Assembly: GCA_019038695.1 (NCBI GenBank)
Contig: JAHOYZ010000035.1
Span: 1 to 42,703 of the forward strand
Source of the DNA: Candidatus Zixiibacteriota bacterium
GTDB lineage: Bacteria > Zixibacteria > MSB-5A5 > GN15 > FEB-12
Length of the DNA: 42,703 nucleotides
Direction of reading: 5' to 3'
The position numbers and the translations under genes are program-made. Below, piece by piece: positions 8,921 to 18,907 of this stretch (position 1 is the stretch's first letter; each line of letters starts with the position of its first letter). The notes beneath the pieces are model-generated. The model did no database searches. It worked only from the letters and a program-made list of their open reading frames with translations, and was not told the DNA's origin.

Positions 8921-9405
8921 CACACCCTCCAATCAACAGCGACATTGCGTCCGCTGTTCCGTTCAGCTCCGCCAGCAGTATACTCAGGAGTTGGATCTCC
9001 CACCGCCGACAGCATTTTCATCATACGGTTAATATATTCGCGTGATTTATTCAGTAGCATCGCGTTCTGATTGCGTGTGTTAAGAATTCGTTCGTTGACG
9101 TTCAGGATCGCATCGCGCAATCGGGTCAACACTTCAGCCTGTGACTTGTCCACTATTTCCACCAGTCGGGAGACGGTGAGATCACCTTCAATGGCGTTGT
9201 TCTCCTTGATAGCCCCAATCACACTCTCGCGCTCGCGATGTAGCAACGTACTTTCTGAAAGTTTCTCGCGTTGCAGCTCAGTAATCCTACCAAGTTCTTC
9301 AGCGTCATTATCCACCAGAGCGCGTTGCTGGCGTTCAAGTAGTTGAAGGAATGACTCGAAGAGTGCGGCTTCCCTGCCAAGTATGTCTATTAATCGGTCC
9401 ACCAT
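8920..9405 (-). CDS. flgN: FlgN-type export chaperone for FlgK/FlgL
   Basis: 161 residues, almost entirely predicted helix with heptad-like spacing: an N-terminal LFESFLQLLERQQRALVDND segment, then a long helical body ending NKSREYINRMMKML. This is the profile of the FlgN family, which keeps the junction proteins unfolded and export-competent in the cytoplasm. The gene lies directly upstream of flgK with a one-base TGATG overlap, which supports the call more strongly than the divergent sequence does. The start ATG at 9405 has AGGAT upstream. Confidence 0.85.
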   Translation of the reverse strand: MVDRLIDILGREAALFESFLQLLERQQRALVDNDAEELGRITELQREKLSESTLLHRERESVIGAIKENNAIEGDLTVSRLVEIVDKSQAEVLTRLRDAILNVNERILNTRNQNAMLLNKSREYINRMMKMLSAVGDPTPEYTAGGAERNSGRNVAVDWRV

Positions 9406-9438
9406 ATCCTATTCTTTCGTCAGAAGGCTTCGATCAAT

Positions 9439-10395
9439 CTATCGACCCGAATGCGATATCGCTTTAGCTTTCCCACCTCCAATTTGCTCGCGATACGATG
9501 CGTAGGCATCCATCACACGGCTCACATATGCTTCGGTTTCAGGAAACGGCGGAATGCCATTGTGGCGTTCGACAGATCCGGGGCCTGCATTGTAGGCGGC
9601 CAGGGCCAGTCGTGGATCTCCGAAGCGATCCATTTGTTTCCGCAGATACTCTGTCCCGCTATTGATATTCTGCCGAGGATCAAAAACCCTGGTCACACCC
9701 AGCTCGGCCGCCGTCCCATCCATCAATTGCATTAATCCCTTGGCTCCAGCTGGCGACACCGCCCGCGGATTGCCGCCAGATTCGGTCTTAATGACCGCAC
9801 AGATCAACGCCGAGTCGATCTTGTTGGCTACCGCCGCATCCTCGATAATATCACCGAAACGGGTAACGATGCTATCCTGGACGGGCGACTCAGTGACAGC
9901 AGTCCGATCCAGAGCCCGCAGAGGCCTGACCTTGACCGGGATCGCTGGTCGTGAGGGGCGGCTGTCTACCTCAAGCCGCTCCAAAGACAGCGGCATGGTC
10001 TGGCGATCTCCTTTGGACAACGATCCAACGTCACCGCTCGGCACAGTAGTCCCGGCACTGGGATCGATCGTTTTCACCAGCGAATCGTAGAGCAATTCCG
10101 AAATGGAACGCTTGTTGCCCGACATCTTCTCCGCCAGGTGCATATCAAACATGTCCATAAAGGTGTCTTTGCCAAAACTGTCCGAGAAAGCCCCCCCCTC
10201 TGTGAGCGGGTTTTCCTCGACCGTCTTGCGCATCGCTTGAAGCATCTGGTACATAAAAAGCGACTCGAACTGTTTGGTCGCTTTCCGTAGGTTATCTTTT
10301 TTCTTATCGAGGTCTTGAGACTCCACCCGGGCGGGCTGTTCCGGACCCGAGGGATTTATCAATCCGGGAGTAGATATGGGCAGCAAAGTACTCAT
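9439..10395 (-). CDS. flgJ: Rod-capping protein FlgJ fused to an SLT-type lytic transglycosylase
   Basis: 318 residues. Residues ~35-115 match the rod-binding domain (KQFESLFMYQMLQAMRKTV, then FMDMFDMHLAEKM). Residues ~180-305 form a soluble lytic transglycosylase/lysozyme-like domain: catalytic Glu near 205 in IKTESGGNP, then GAKGLMQLM and LALAAYNAGPGSV. This would cleave peptidoglycan so that the rod can pass. Proteobacterial FlgJ usually carries a GH73 glucosaminidase domain here instead. No signal peptide is visible, as expected for a protein exported by the flagellar apparatus. The start overlaps the flgI stop by one base. Confidence 0.95.
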   Translation of the reverse strand: MSTLLPISTPGLINPSGPEQPARVESQDLDKKKDNLRKATKQFESLFMYQMLQAMRKTVEENPLTEGGAFSDSFGKDTFMDMFDMHLAEKMSGNKRSISELLYDSLVKTIDPSAGTTVPSGDVGSLSKGDRQTMPLSLERLEVDSRPSRPAIPVKVRPLRALDRTAVTESPVQDSIVTRFGDIIEDAAVANKIDSALICAVIKTESGGNPRAVSPAGAKGLMQLMDGTAAELGVTRVFDPRQNINSGTEYLRKQMDRFGDPRLALAAYNAGPGSVERHNGIPPFPETEAYVSRVMDAYASYREQIGGGKAKAISHSGR

Positions 10396-11531
10396 TATAA
10401 AATGATCAACTCGGAGTGCAGCGCTCCGGCCTGCTTGAGAGCCTGGAATATTGCAATGATATCGCGCGGTGTAGCTCCGATTCGGTTCAGAGCATTGGCA
10501 ACATCGGAGAGGTATACTACTCTCTTGAGATGAATGACACGCGCCTTATCATCCTTAACGCTGATTCGTGAATCCTGGGAAACTACCGTGTGGCCGTCGC
10601 TGAACGGCTCCGGCTGCGAAATAATCGGAGTTGACTGAACATGGACTGTTATTGTCCCATGAGCAATTGCCACCGGATCGATTGTCACATGCTGACCGAC
10701 GACAATGGTACCGGTTTTTTCGTTGATCACTACCCGTGCCGGTGTGTCCGGCACTACCTGAAGGAGGCCCACATCGGAGATAAACTCAATGCGGCTGTTT
10801 GGATGCGACAGCGAATCCGGAATCACCAGCTTAATAGTACCAGCATCCAGCGGGTATGCCAGCAACCCATATTTGATATTGATCCGCTCGGCCACCCGAT
10901 GGGTGGTGGTGAAATTGGGATCACGAAGAGTCAGCATCAACTCCCGTTTTTCGGAAGGCTCTACCGTCAAGGGAGCAATTACCTTGGCCCCACCCGGCAC
11001 TCTGCCAACCAGCGTATAGTTGTTTACTATCTTATTGCCATCATCTACTTGCACGTTAAAGCCACCAATCGAAATTGCTCCCTGAGCCACCGCCCTTTGG
11101 ACGCCATCGAGTGTCGAAAGTGGCGTCATCAGCAGCGTTCCACCCTGCAATGACGAGGCGTCTCCAACCGACGACACCGTCACATCAACAAACGTACCCT
11201 TGGCATTGTGACTGGAGAGCTTGGCGGTTACCATAACGGCAGCGATATTTTTGACCTTAACCTTGGTTTGATCGACGGTCAGACCCATGCGCTCCATCAT
11301 ATTGACCAGTGATTGGACCGTAAACTGAGTTCCCGTGCCATCGCCACTCCCATCGAGACCAATGACCAGACCATAGCCGATCAAGTCTTCCTGCTGCTCA
11401 TTCTGAAAACTACAGATGTCCTTAACCCGGACTTTACCAGCTTCCGCTACGGAAACCATGGCTAACACAAGCCAACAGATCAGGAGCAGTCCCGTCGGTG
11501 TAGCAAGGGTTCTCGTAAGAATCGAGTTCAT
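10395..11531 (-). CDS. flgI: Flagellar P-ring protein FlgI
   Basis: 378 residues with a Sec-type signal peptide (hydrophobic LLLICWLVLAMVSVAEA, predicted cleavage after AEA). The FlgI core follows at once: VRVKDICSFQ, then NQLIGYGLV-like text (EDLIGYGLVIGLDGSGDGT) and later IVVGQHVTIDPVAI. It forms the periplasmic bushing around the rod in the peptidoglycan layer, and its presence argues for a Gram-negative envelope. It is followed by flgJ with a TAATG overlap and preceded by flgH with a 9-bp gap. Confidence 0.97.
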   Translation of the reverse strand: MNSILTRTLATPTGLLLICWLVLAMVSVAEAGKVRVKDICSFQNEQQEDLIGYGLVIGLDGSGDGTGTQFTVQSLVNMMERMGLTVDQTKVKVKNIAAVMVTAKLSSHNAKGTFVDVTVSSVGDASSLQGGTLLMTPLSTLDGVQRAVAQGAISIGGFNVQVDDGNKIVNNYTLVGRVPGGAKVIAPLTVEPSEKRELMLTLRDPNFTTTHRVAERINIKYGLLAYPLDAGTIKLVIPDSLSHPNSRIEFISDVGLLQVVPDTPARVVINEKTGTIVVGQHVTIDPVAIAHGTITVHVQSTPIISQPEPFSDGHTVVSQDSRISVKDDKARVIHLKRVVYLSDVANALNRIGATPRDIIAIFQALKQAGALHSELIIL

Positions 11532-11540
11532 ATTATCTCC

Positions 11541-12128
11541 CTAAAACAACCAGCCTACCAACCGGGTGAAAAAACCCGGCCGACTGGCCGTTGTTGCATT
11601 ACCTTTGCCGGTGTAGTGAATTTCTGCATCGGCAATGAGATAAGAATCAATGGTATTGCCGGGTGAAATGTCTTTTTGGCGCACCACTCCAGTCAACTGG
11701 AGAGTTTCTCGATCCCCTGATATGCCGACCGTTCGTGAGCCCTCTATGACGAGGTCGCCGTTGGGCAGAACACTCACAACCGTGACCGACATCCTCGCCC
11801 GCAGCATCCCGTTGCGAACGTTTTCACCTTTGCCATCAAAGGAACTACCATTCTTGGCGCTCATGTTGAACAATGGGATAAAATCAAGAGGGCCGACCCC
11901 GGGTCCACCATCGGCCGATAAGGATGTACTTTTCTCCGACTTGGATTCCGCTTTCTGAGTAGCGCGGCTCTGCTCATAGATCAGCACCGTCAAGATATCC
12001 CCCACCTTATGAGCCTTGATGTCGGTAAACAGTGACTGAGCCTGACCGAAATCATCTCCCCGTAGTTTCAGGGAGAACGGTAGCAGCAGCAACACCAATA
12101 AAATGAATAGAACTCTTCTCGTTGTCAT
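11541..12128 (-). CDS. flgH: Flagellar L-ring protein FlgH, without a lipobox cysteine
   Basis: 195 residues from ATG 12128, preceded by AAGGGG. An upstream in-frame TTG at 12158 is possible but lies inside the flgA end. The core is typical FlgH (AHKVGDILTVLI, then VLPNGDLVIEGSR and GVVRQKDISPGNTI). The N-terminus has a signal-like stretch (VLFILLVLLLLPFSL) but no cysteine follows it, and none occurs anywhere in the protein. FlgH is normally an outer-membrane lipoprotein, so this version must be anchored differently. It follows flgA by 19 bp. Confidence 0.93.
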   Translation of the reverse strand: MTTRRVLFILLVLLLLPFSLKLRGDDFGQAQSLFTDIKAHKVGDILTVLIYEQSRATQKAESKSEKSTSLSADGGPGVGPLDFIPLFNMSAKNGSSFDGKGENVRNGMLRARMSVTVVSVLPNGDLVIEGSRTVGISGDRETLQLTGVVRQKDISPGNTIDSYLIADAEIHYTGKGNATTASRPGFFTRLVGWLF

Positions 12129-12147
12129 TTTCCCCTTAACTCCTATT

Positions 12148-12837
12148 TTAGGGGTCAACCGCGACAGCGCCGTTATCGACGATGCGCGCTACAATAATCT
12201 TCCCTGAAGCTTTATTCTTCACTTTCACATAGTCACCGGCCATACCCTGCTCCATTGCCACTCCGGGCGCAGTAACCTGGCAAAGGCCATCGACATAAAC
12301 AATCTTAACGGCTCGCCCGGACTCCATGTCCGGGATAGCCTCGATGCAGGCTGTAGTGAGGATTGCACCGTTTCTGAGATTCCGTTTGGCGCGATGTCCT
12401 TCCAGAACTGCGAGGGATTGAACTGGTCGTTCTCTGAGTGAGGTCACTTCCATGCGACGAGTTGCAACGTTGTCGTCATGGAAAATATCCTTGCGCCTGA
12501 TCTTGTCGGCCGTGACCACTACCTCGGCAAATTTCCTGATCTTGAGTCTAACCTGTCCGCTCTCGACAACCTGGCCATCGATTTCTATGTCAACCTTGAC
12601 GGAAAATAGTCCCAACGGCTCCTTCTGCGTCAAAGGTCGAAGGGACAACTCCTCCAGTTGGATATCGGCGATCTTAAGCCGACTGGACACAACTTCAACT
12701 CTATACTCGGTTGTATCCAGCTGATACATATCGACCAGTCGATCAATGATGACCCGATCGGGCGTGGCAGCTTCGGGGCTTGACACCCCTAATAACAAGA
12801 GGATCGGTAATAAACTTCTGATCAAATACTTAGACAT
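12148..12837 (-). CDS. flgA: P-ring assembly chaperone FlgA
   Basis: 229 residues with an N-terminal signal peptide (LLPILLLLGVSSPEAA). The C-terminal half is a SAF/FlgA domain: VVVTADKIRRKDIFHDDNV, then LRNGAILTTACI and the terminal VKVKNKASGKIIVARIVDNG. FlgA is a periplasmic helper for FlgI polymerisation around the rod. It lies between flgG (8 bp upstream) and flgH, the usual position in FCB and deltaproteobacterial flagellar operons. Confidence 0.93.
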   Translation of the reverse strand: MSKYLIRSLLPILLLLGVSSPEAATPDRVIIDRLVDMYQLDTTEYRVEVVSSRLKIADIQLEELSLRPLTQKEPLGLFSVKVDIEIDGQVVESGQVRLKIRKFAEVVVTADKIRRKDIFHDDNVATRRMEVTSLRERPVQSLAVLEGHRAKRNLRNGAILTTACIEAIPDMESGRAVKIVYVDGLCQVTAPGVAMEQGMAGDYVKVKNKASGKIIVARIVDNGAVAVDP

Positions 12838-12845
12838 TATGCTAA

Positions 12846-13634
12846 TTACCTCTTCAGGCTATTGGCGATACTGGCCATATCATCGGCCGTTTGTATAGCC
12901 TTCGAGTTCATCTCGTAGGCACGTTGGGCGACAATCATATTGACCATTTCATCAACGACTTCGACGTTAGACATCTCGAGATAGCCTTGATCGAGCGAGC
13001 CCAAACCACTCTGGGTTGGAATGTCGGTGAGCGGATCGCCCGAGGCTCGTGTCGCCACCAGCAAGTTACGTCCGAGCGCCTCAAGACCGGCCGGGTTGAC
13101 GAACCGTGCCAGTTCAATCTGTCCCAAATTGGTCGGATCGGATTGACCGGGGATAGACACCTCTATTGTCCCGTCGGTGCCGACAGAAATGGCTGTAGCG
13201 TTCTGGGGAATCGTTATCTCGGGGTCAAGAATGTATCCATCGACATTGACAATTCGTCCGTCACCAGAAATCTTGAAGGCACCATCTCGAGTGTATGCGG
13301 TAGTGCCATCGGGGTGCTGGATCTGGAAAAAGCCGTCGCCGCTGATTGCCAGGTCGAGCGGATTGCCGGTCCGAGTGAGATTTCCTTCCGTGAACTGACG
13401 AGAAGAAGCCGCCGCACGCGTACCATAGCCGATAGCCAATCCGGTCGGAACTTCCGATCCGAGCGCCGAGGCGGTACCAGCCTTACGCAAGTTCTGGTAC
13501 AGCACATCCTGGAACTCGATCTTACTACGCTTGAAGCCGGTAGTGTTTACGTTGGCCAGGTTGTTGGCGATATTGTCCACATTCATTTGCTGGGCAATCA
13601 TTCCACTGGCCGCAGTTCGCATAGCCTTAATCAT
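12846..13634 (-). CDS. flgG: Distal rod protein FlgG
   Basis: 262 residues, the same length as typical FlgG. The N-terminus MIKAMRTAASGMIAQQMNVD with NIANNLANVNTTGFKRS, the central GDGFFQIQHPDGTTAYTRDGAF and the C-terminal EMVNMIVAQRAYEMNSKAIQ are near-consensus. It forms the distal rod that passes through the P- and L-rings. The ATG at 13634 has AGGAG upstream. It follows flgF by 30 bp. Confidence 0.97.
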   Translation of the reverse strand: MIKAMRTAASGMIAQQMNVDNIANNLANVNTTGFKRSKIEFQDVLYQNLRKAGTASALGSEVPTGLAIGYGTRAAASSRQFTEGNLTRTGNPLDLAISGDGFFQIQHPDGTTAYTRDGAFKISGDGRIVNVDGYILDPEITIPQNATAISVGTDGTIEVSIPGQSDPTNLGQIELARFVNPAGLEALGRNLLVATRASGDPLTDIPTQSGLGSLDQGYLEMSNVEVVDEMVNMIVAQRAYEMNSKAIQTADDMASIANSLKR

Positions 13635-13664
13635 ATCTGTCTCCTGAGTCGAAGTACTATTATC

Positions 13665-14396
13665 TTATCCATTCGAGCCAACTCGTCTGAACAGCTTATC
13701 CAGAGAATCATCCTGGGACTGCACCGATTTGGAGTTGGCTTCATATGATCGATAGGCGATGATCATGTCGACCATCTCCCCAACAATATCCACGTTCGAT
13801 GATTCCACATACCCCTGCCGTATTACAGCATGGTCGACCGTCAACAATTCTGCGTCCTCGGGAGCCAGTAACATTCCCCGGCCGATCTTTTCCAGTTGCT
13901 GAACATCCTCAACCGTTACCGGAGTGATCTGCCCCATGACGACACCATCAACCTGCACTTCTCCAGTGTGGGAAACAGACACCTTTCCATTTCCAATCTC
14001 AATTGCGCCGCCCTCGGAGACCACGATGCCCCCACCCGGAGCAGCCAGCATTCCCTCTTTGTTGACCGAGAAAGACCCATTGCGGGTTAAAGCGGTGGAA
14101 CCGTCCTCCAATTCCAGGGAGAAGAAACCGTCGCCATCTATCGCCAGATCGAGAGGATTGCCGGTTCGGTCAAACATACCGGCCGCGTAATCAGTATAGA
14201 TCACATCTTCGAGTGGACGCTCCCAGTCGGAGCGGGTTACTTTCTGTCGTTGCTCAGCCCGGGATAACTCCCGAGTAAACAGTGAATCCTTCTTGTATCC
14301 TGGCGTGGCAGCATTAGCGACATTATGAGCCGTTAATTCCTGCCGCTTAATGTTGGGCAACATGCCCGAAGCGGATGTGTAAATTCCCTTAATCAT
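13665..14396 (-). CDS. flgF: Proximal rod protein FlgF, first gene of the rod/ring/junction operon
   Basis: 243 residues from ATG 14396, which has GGAGG 5 nt upstream; a GTG four codons earlier is less likely. It is an FlgF/FlgG-family rod protein: MIKGIYTSASGMLPNIKRQE, ANAATPGYKK, DGDGFFSLELEDGSTALTRNG and the terminal EMVDMIIAYRSYEANSK. It is shorter and more divergent than the neighbouring FlgG, and being upstream of flgG it is best called FlgF. It is the promoter-proximal gene, with a sigma-54 promoter immediately upstream. Confidence 0.9.
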   Translation of the reverse strand: MIKGIYTSASGMLPNIKRQELTAHNVANAATPGYKKDSLFTRELSRAEQRQKVTRSDWERPLEDVIYTDYAAGMFDRTGNPLDLAIDGDGFFSLELEDGSTALTRNGSFSVNKEGMLAAPGGGIVVSEGGAIEIGNGKVSVSHTGEVQVDGVVMGQITPVTVEDVQQLEKIGRGMLLAPEDAELLTVDHAVIRQGYVESSNVDIVGEMVDMIIAYRSYEANSKSVQSQDDSLDKLFRRVGSNG

Positions 14397-14418
14397 AGAA
14401 TCCTCCACCTATCCCCTA

Positions 14419-14434
14419 TGCAGCCCCTGTGCCA
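14419..14434 (-). promoter_or_regulatory. Sigma-54 (-24/-12) promoter of the flgF operon
   Basis: The minus strand reads TGGCACAGGGGCTGCA. This gives the invariant GG and GC doublets with exact 10-bp spacing and a perfect TGGCAC -24 box; only the first base of the TTGCA -12 box differs. Transcription would begin near 14408, giving a very short leader that still contains GGAGG before the flgF ATG. The paired upstream elements at 14512-14547 and the locally encoded NtrC-type activator support it. Confidence 0.8.
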
Positions 14435-14511
14435 AGTTCACGTCTATATCGTAAGAGGTACAAGGACAACAACTTACGGCAGCGTCGCCAATGACTATCA
14501 GGCACGAAGGT

Positions 14512-14547
14512 GGAAGCTATTTCCCCCTGGTGGCGGAGGATATTTCC
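14512..14547 (-). promoter_or_regulatory. Paired 13-bp elements, predicted enhancer for the FlgR-type activator (flgF operon)
   Basis: Two copies of a GGAA-N5-TTCC-like element: GGAAGCTATTTCC at 14512-14524 and GGAGGATATTTCC at 14535-14547, separated by 10 bp (23 bp start to start). The nearer copy lies 78 bp upstream of the -24 box, the usual range for sigma-54 enhancer sites. The same arrangement occurs before flgB. The pattern is read directly from the sequence; the binding protein is inferred. Confidence 0.65.
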
Positions 14548-14584
14548 AGATTGTTATAAAGATACCTGGGGAGAAAATGGGTGC

Positions 14585-14797
14585 CTAGCTGGGCAGATTC
14601 TCGAACTTGGCCCGAGTCTTGTCAATTAACTCGTCCATAGCCTGATCAAAGCGACCCTTGCTGCAGAAGTCCCCGTTTGACTTCTGGTAAAGTGGACAGT
14701 CGGTCTTGTAGCCAAAACATTTCAAACCTTCGGCGAGATAACAGGCACGGATATAGGCACATCTTTCAGCCTTCCGGGGCATATTAGAACTAGACAT
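14585..14797 (-). CDS. Small Cys-containing protein of unknown function
   Basis: 70 residues, soluble, with five cysteines in the pattern C-x5-C-x7-C-x6-C-x9-C (CAYIRACYLAEGLKCFGYK, DCPLYQ, FCSK) and a charged C-terminal helix (AMDELIDKTRAKFEN). The cysteine arrangement suggests a metal or iron-sulfur site, but I do not recognise a named family. The start ATG at 14797 has AGAGG upstream. It is transcribed on the minus strand from the divergent region at 14798-15097. It ends about 190 bp before flgF, across the flgF sigma-54 control region, so it is probably a separate unit and not a flagellar operon member. Confidence 0.7.
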   Translation of the reverse strand: MSSSNMPRKAERCAYIRACYLAEGLKCFGYKTDCPLYQKSNGDFCSKGRFDQAMDELIDKTRAKFENLPS

Positions 14798-14818
14798 ATT
14801 ACCTCTATCGGAGAATAT

Positions 14819-14842
14819 ACCAAATGGTGTAGCATATTTGGT
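14819..14842. repeat. Inverted repeat, candidate operator upstream of the small Cys protein
   Basis: ACCAAAT-N10-ATTTGGT is a perfect 7-bp inverted repeat lying 22-45 bp upstream of the start at 14797, where a promoter for that gene would sit. The size and spacing suit a dimeric repressor. No regulator gene lies beside it. The rest of the 300-bp divergent region (14798-15097) holds the hairpin and promoter listed separately, and no gene. Confidence 0.4.
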
Positions 14843-14861
14843 CGTTTTGGTGTGTCAGGTA

Positions 14862-14875
14862 CGCAATTCGTTGCG
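14862..14875. repeat. Short perfect hairpin with a UUCG loop
   Basis: CGCAA-TTCG-TTGCG is a 5-bp perfect stem closed by the stable tetraloop sequence TTCG. No T-run follows on either strand, so it is not an intrinsic terminator. It lies in the divergent region between the small Cys protein and the dockerin-like gene and may be a protein-binding palindrome or an RNA structure. Confidence 0.35.
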
Positions 14876-14928
14876 AAAACAGGGTGCAAACGGACAACGA
14901 CAAATGGATTAACAGGAGAAAAAAGGGG

Positions 14929-14957
14929 TTGCTTAAAATGTCCGAGCAGTATATATT
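14929..14957 (+). promoter_or_regulatory. Housekeeping-type promoter of the dockerin-like gene
   Basis: TTGCTT-N17-TATATT on the plus strand fits a sigma-70-type promoter with ideal spacing. The predicted start near 14964 leaves a leader of about 130 nt before the ATG at 15098. It is the only good plus-strand promoter I see before that gene. Confidence 0.5.
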
Positions 14958-15097
14958 AGGTACGTCCAACGGATGTTTCAACAAGTACTTACATGGAATA
15001 TTCAGGACATAACTTCGATACCATAGGGTATTACATCGTTTTTTGTTCACGTAGCACTGTTTTTGCTCATAGGACCCTTATGAATAAGGAAACTAAT

Positions 15098-15841
15098 ATG
15101 CGTACGTGGATTATTACAGCCATTACTATGATCATACTTCTGCCGGCTGTGTCAGCCTTGGCAGAGAACAGTATCACAATCGATTCTGTGGTCACCTTCA
15201 CGAACCAGACCGGGAAAGTGCCCGTCACTTTTACCAATGACGTCGACCTGGCCGGTATTGAAATGTCTGTCTGGTGGGATCTACCTGAAGTACAGATTGA
15301 TTCCTTTTCCTTTGCTGATGGACGTGTCGAGTTCGCCACACTAAAAGGGTCTCTGGTGATGGGCGACACTGTCAGCATCTATGCCATTCCGTTCTCAGGT
15401 GAGCCGTTGATTACACCGGGCACGGGTCTTTTCGGTCACCTGCATTTTTCCTACAGTCTGGACATTATCCCCCAAGTGATGACCATCGACACGGTCACCG
15501 TCATTGTTCCACCCGATGTCGATTATTCCACCCGATTCATGGAGCCGAGCAAAGGGTTCTTCACCCCTGACTTCATTCTTGGCTATCTCGACATTCAACA
15601 AGCATTTGGATGCTGTGTAGAGGTACGCGGTGACGTTGATAATGATGGCGGCTTAGATGCCAACATAGCCGATCTGACCTACCTGGTAGCATACTTGTTT
15701 ACAGGTGGCGCTCCGCCGGATTGTCCTGAGGAGGCCGACCTGGATGCACAGGAGGGACCTGATGCCAATATTGCCGACCTGACTTACCTGGTAAGCTACC
15801 TGTTCACTGGCGGCCCCGCCCCTCTCCCCTGCACGCCTTGA
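15098..15841 (+). CDS. Secreted protein with cohesin-like domain and duplicated dockerin-like repeats
   Basis: 247 residues from ATG 15098, chosen because AAGGA lies at proper spacing and the signal peptide begins there (MRTWIITAITMIILLPAVSA, cleavage near ALA-EN). An in-frame ATG at 15080 is the alternative. Residues ~25-170 look like a cohesin-type beta-sandwich (VPVTFTNDVDLAGIEMSV, later GTGLFGHLHFSY). The C-terminus has two dockerin-I-like calcium-binding repeats, each of the form 'D-x-DANIADLTYLVxYLFTGG'. Many such proteins are encoded in Zixibacteria-type genomes without any cellulosome. It is the only complete plus-strand gene here, has its own promoter and terminator, and is not obviously flagellar. 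Confidence 0.88.
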   Translation: MRTWIITAITMIILLPAVSALAENSITIDSVVTFTNQTGKVPVTFTNDVDLAGIEMSVWWDLPEVQIDSFSFADGRVEFATLKGSLVMGDTVSIYAIPFSGEPLITPGTGLFGHLHFSYSLDIIPQVMTIDTVTVIVPPDVDYSTRFMEPSKGFFTPDFILGYLDIQQAFGCCVEVRGDVDNDGGLDANIADLTYLVAYLFTGGAPPDCPEEADLDAQEGPDANIADLTYLVSYLFTGGPAPLPCTP

Positions 15842-15872
15842 ACCTGAGATACGATAGCTACGAATATATTGG

Positions 15873-15904
15873 AAATGCCGGTTCCATTGGGGCCGGTATT
15901 TTTC
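15873..15904 (+). terminator. Rho-independent terminator after the dockerin-like gene
   Basis: AATGCCGG and CCGGTATT form an 8-bp stem (one G-U pair) with an 11-base loop, followed by TTTTT. It lies 30 bp after the stop at 15841 and stands between this gene and the convergent membrane-protein gene ending at 15927. The A-rich left flank means it could also act on the opposite strand. Confidence 0.75.
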
Positions 15905-15926
15905 CGATGAAAACCCACTGCCATAA

Positions 15927-16337
15927 TCACGATCTCTTCGACGACATCAGAGTCAGCCACAGATTGACCACAAAGGCCAATATTAACAAGACCTGCACGG
16001 CAACAGACAGATAGAAAATGATGACTGACTGTGAAATCCCGATCGGGGCTCCGTACGCCCGCGAGATGACCATTGCTACCAACGAGACATTGCCCAGCCA
16101 GAAGTGAATCGGCACCCATCGTGGAAACCGAAGAGGTCGACGGCCCAACTTTGGTGCGATAGAATAACCCAAGCCGTAGATGAGCATAGCGACAAAGCCC
16201 AACAGATGGAAATGAGTTCGCGCGAATGCGCTTGCAGCACTAGCCGAAGAGTAATGAGAAATAACAGCAGAGATAGCCGCCAGTGTCAGGTAGCATACTG
16301 CCGCTATCAGGAACGACTTCAGGCCAATACGAGGCAT
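15927..16337 (-). CDS. Small four-helix membrane protein, heme-copper oxidase subunit I / NnrS-like
   Basis: 136 residues with four predicted membrane helices: LIAAVCYLTLAAISAVISH, FHLLGFVAMLIYGLGYSI, IHFWLGNVSLVAMVIS and VQVLLILAFVVNLWL. Histidines in RTHFHLLGF and VPIHFWLG sit at helix positions resembling the heme-ligand helices of cytochrome oxidase subunit I and NnrS-type proteins, though the protein is far too short to be an oxidase. GGAGG precedes ATG 16337. The gene lies 12 bp after ligA and is probably cotranscribed with it. The function is unknown; a heme-binding or sensing role is only a suggestion. Confidence 0.7.
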   Translation of the reverse strand: MPRIGLKSFLIAAVCYLTLAAISAVISHYSSASAASAFARTHFHLLGFVAMLIYGLGYSIAPKLGRRPLRFPRWVPIHFWLGNVSLVAMVISRAYGAPIGISQSVIIFYLSVAVQVLLILAFVVNLWLTLMSSKRS

Positions 16338-16349
16338 AGGAACCTCCGG

Positions 16350-18907
<2,558 letters not shown>

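Noticed and set aside
12891-13748. Long plus-strand open frame of 285 codons opposite flgG and flgF
   Set aside because: It is a shadow of strongly conserved minus-strand genes and has no ribosome site or recognisable domain.
15603-15838. Internal DNA repeat in the dockerin-like gene
   Set aside because: It is simply the coding duplication of the two dockerin-like motifs, not a separate repeat element.
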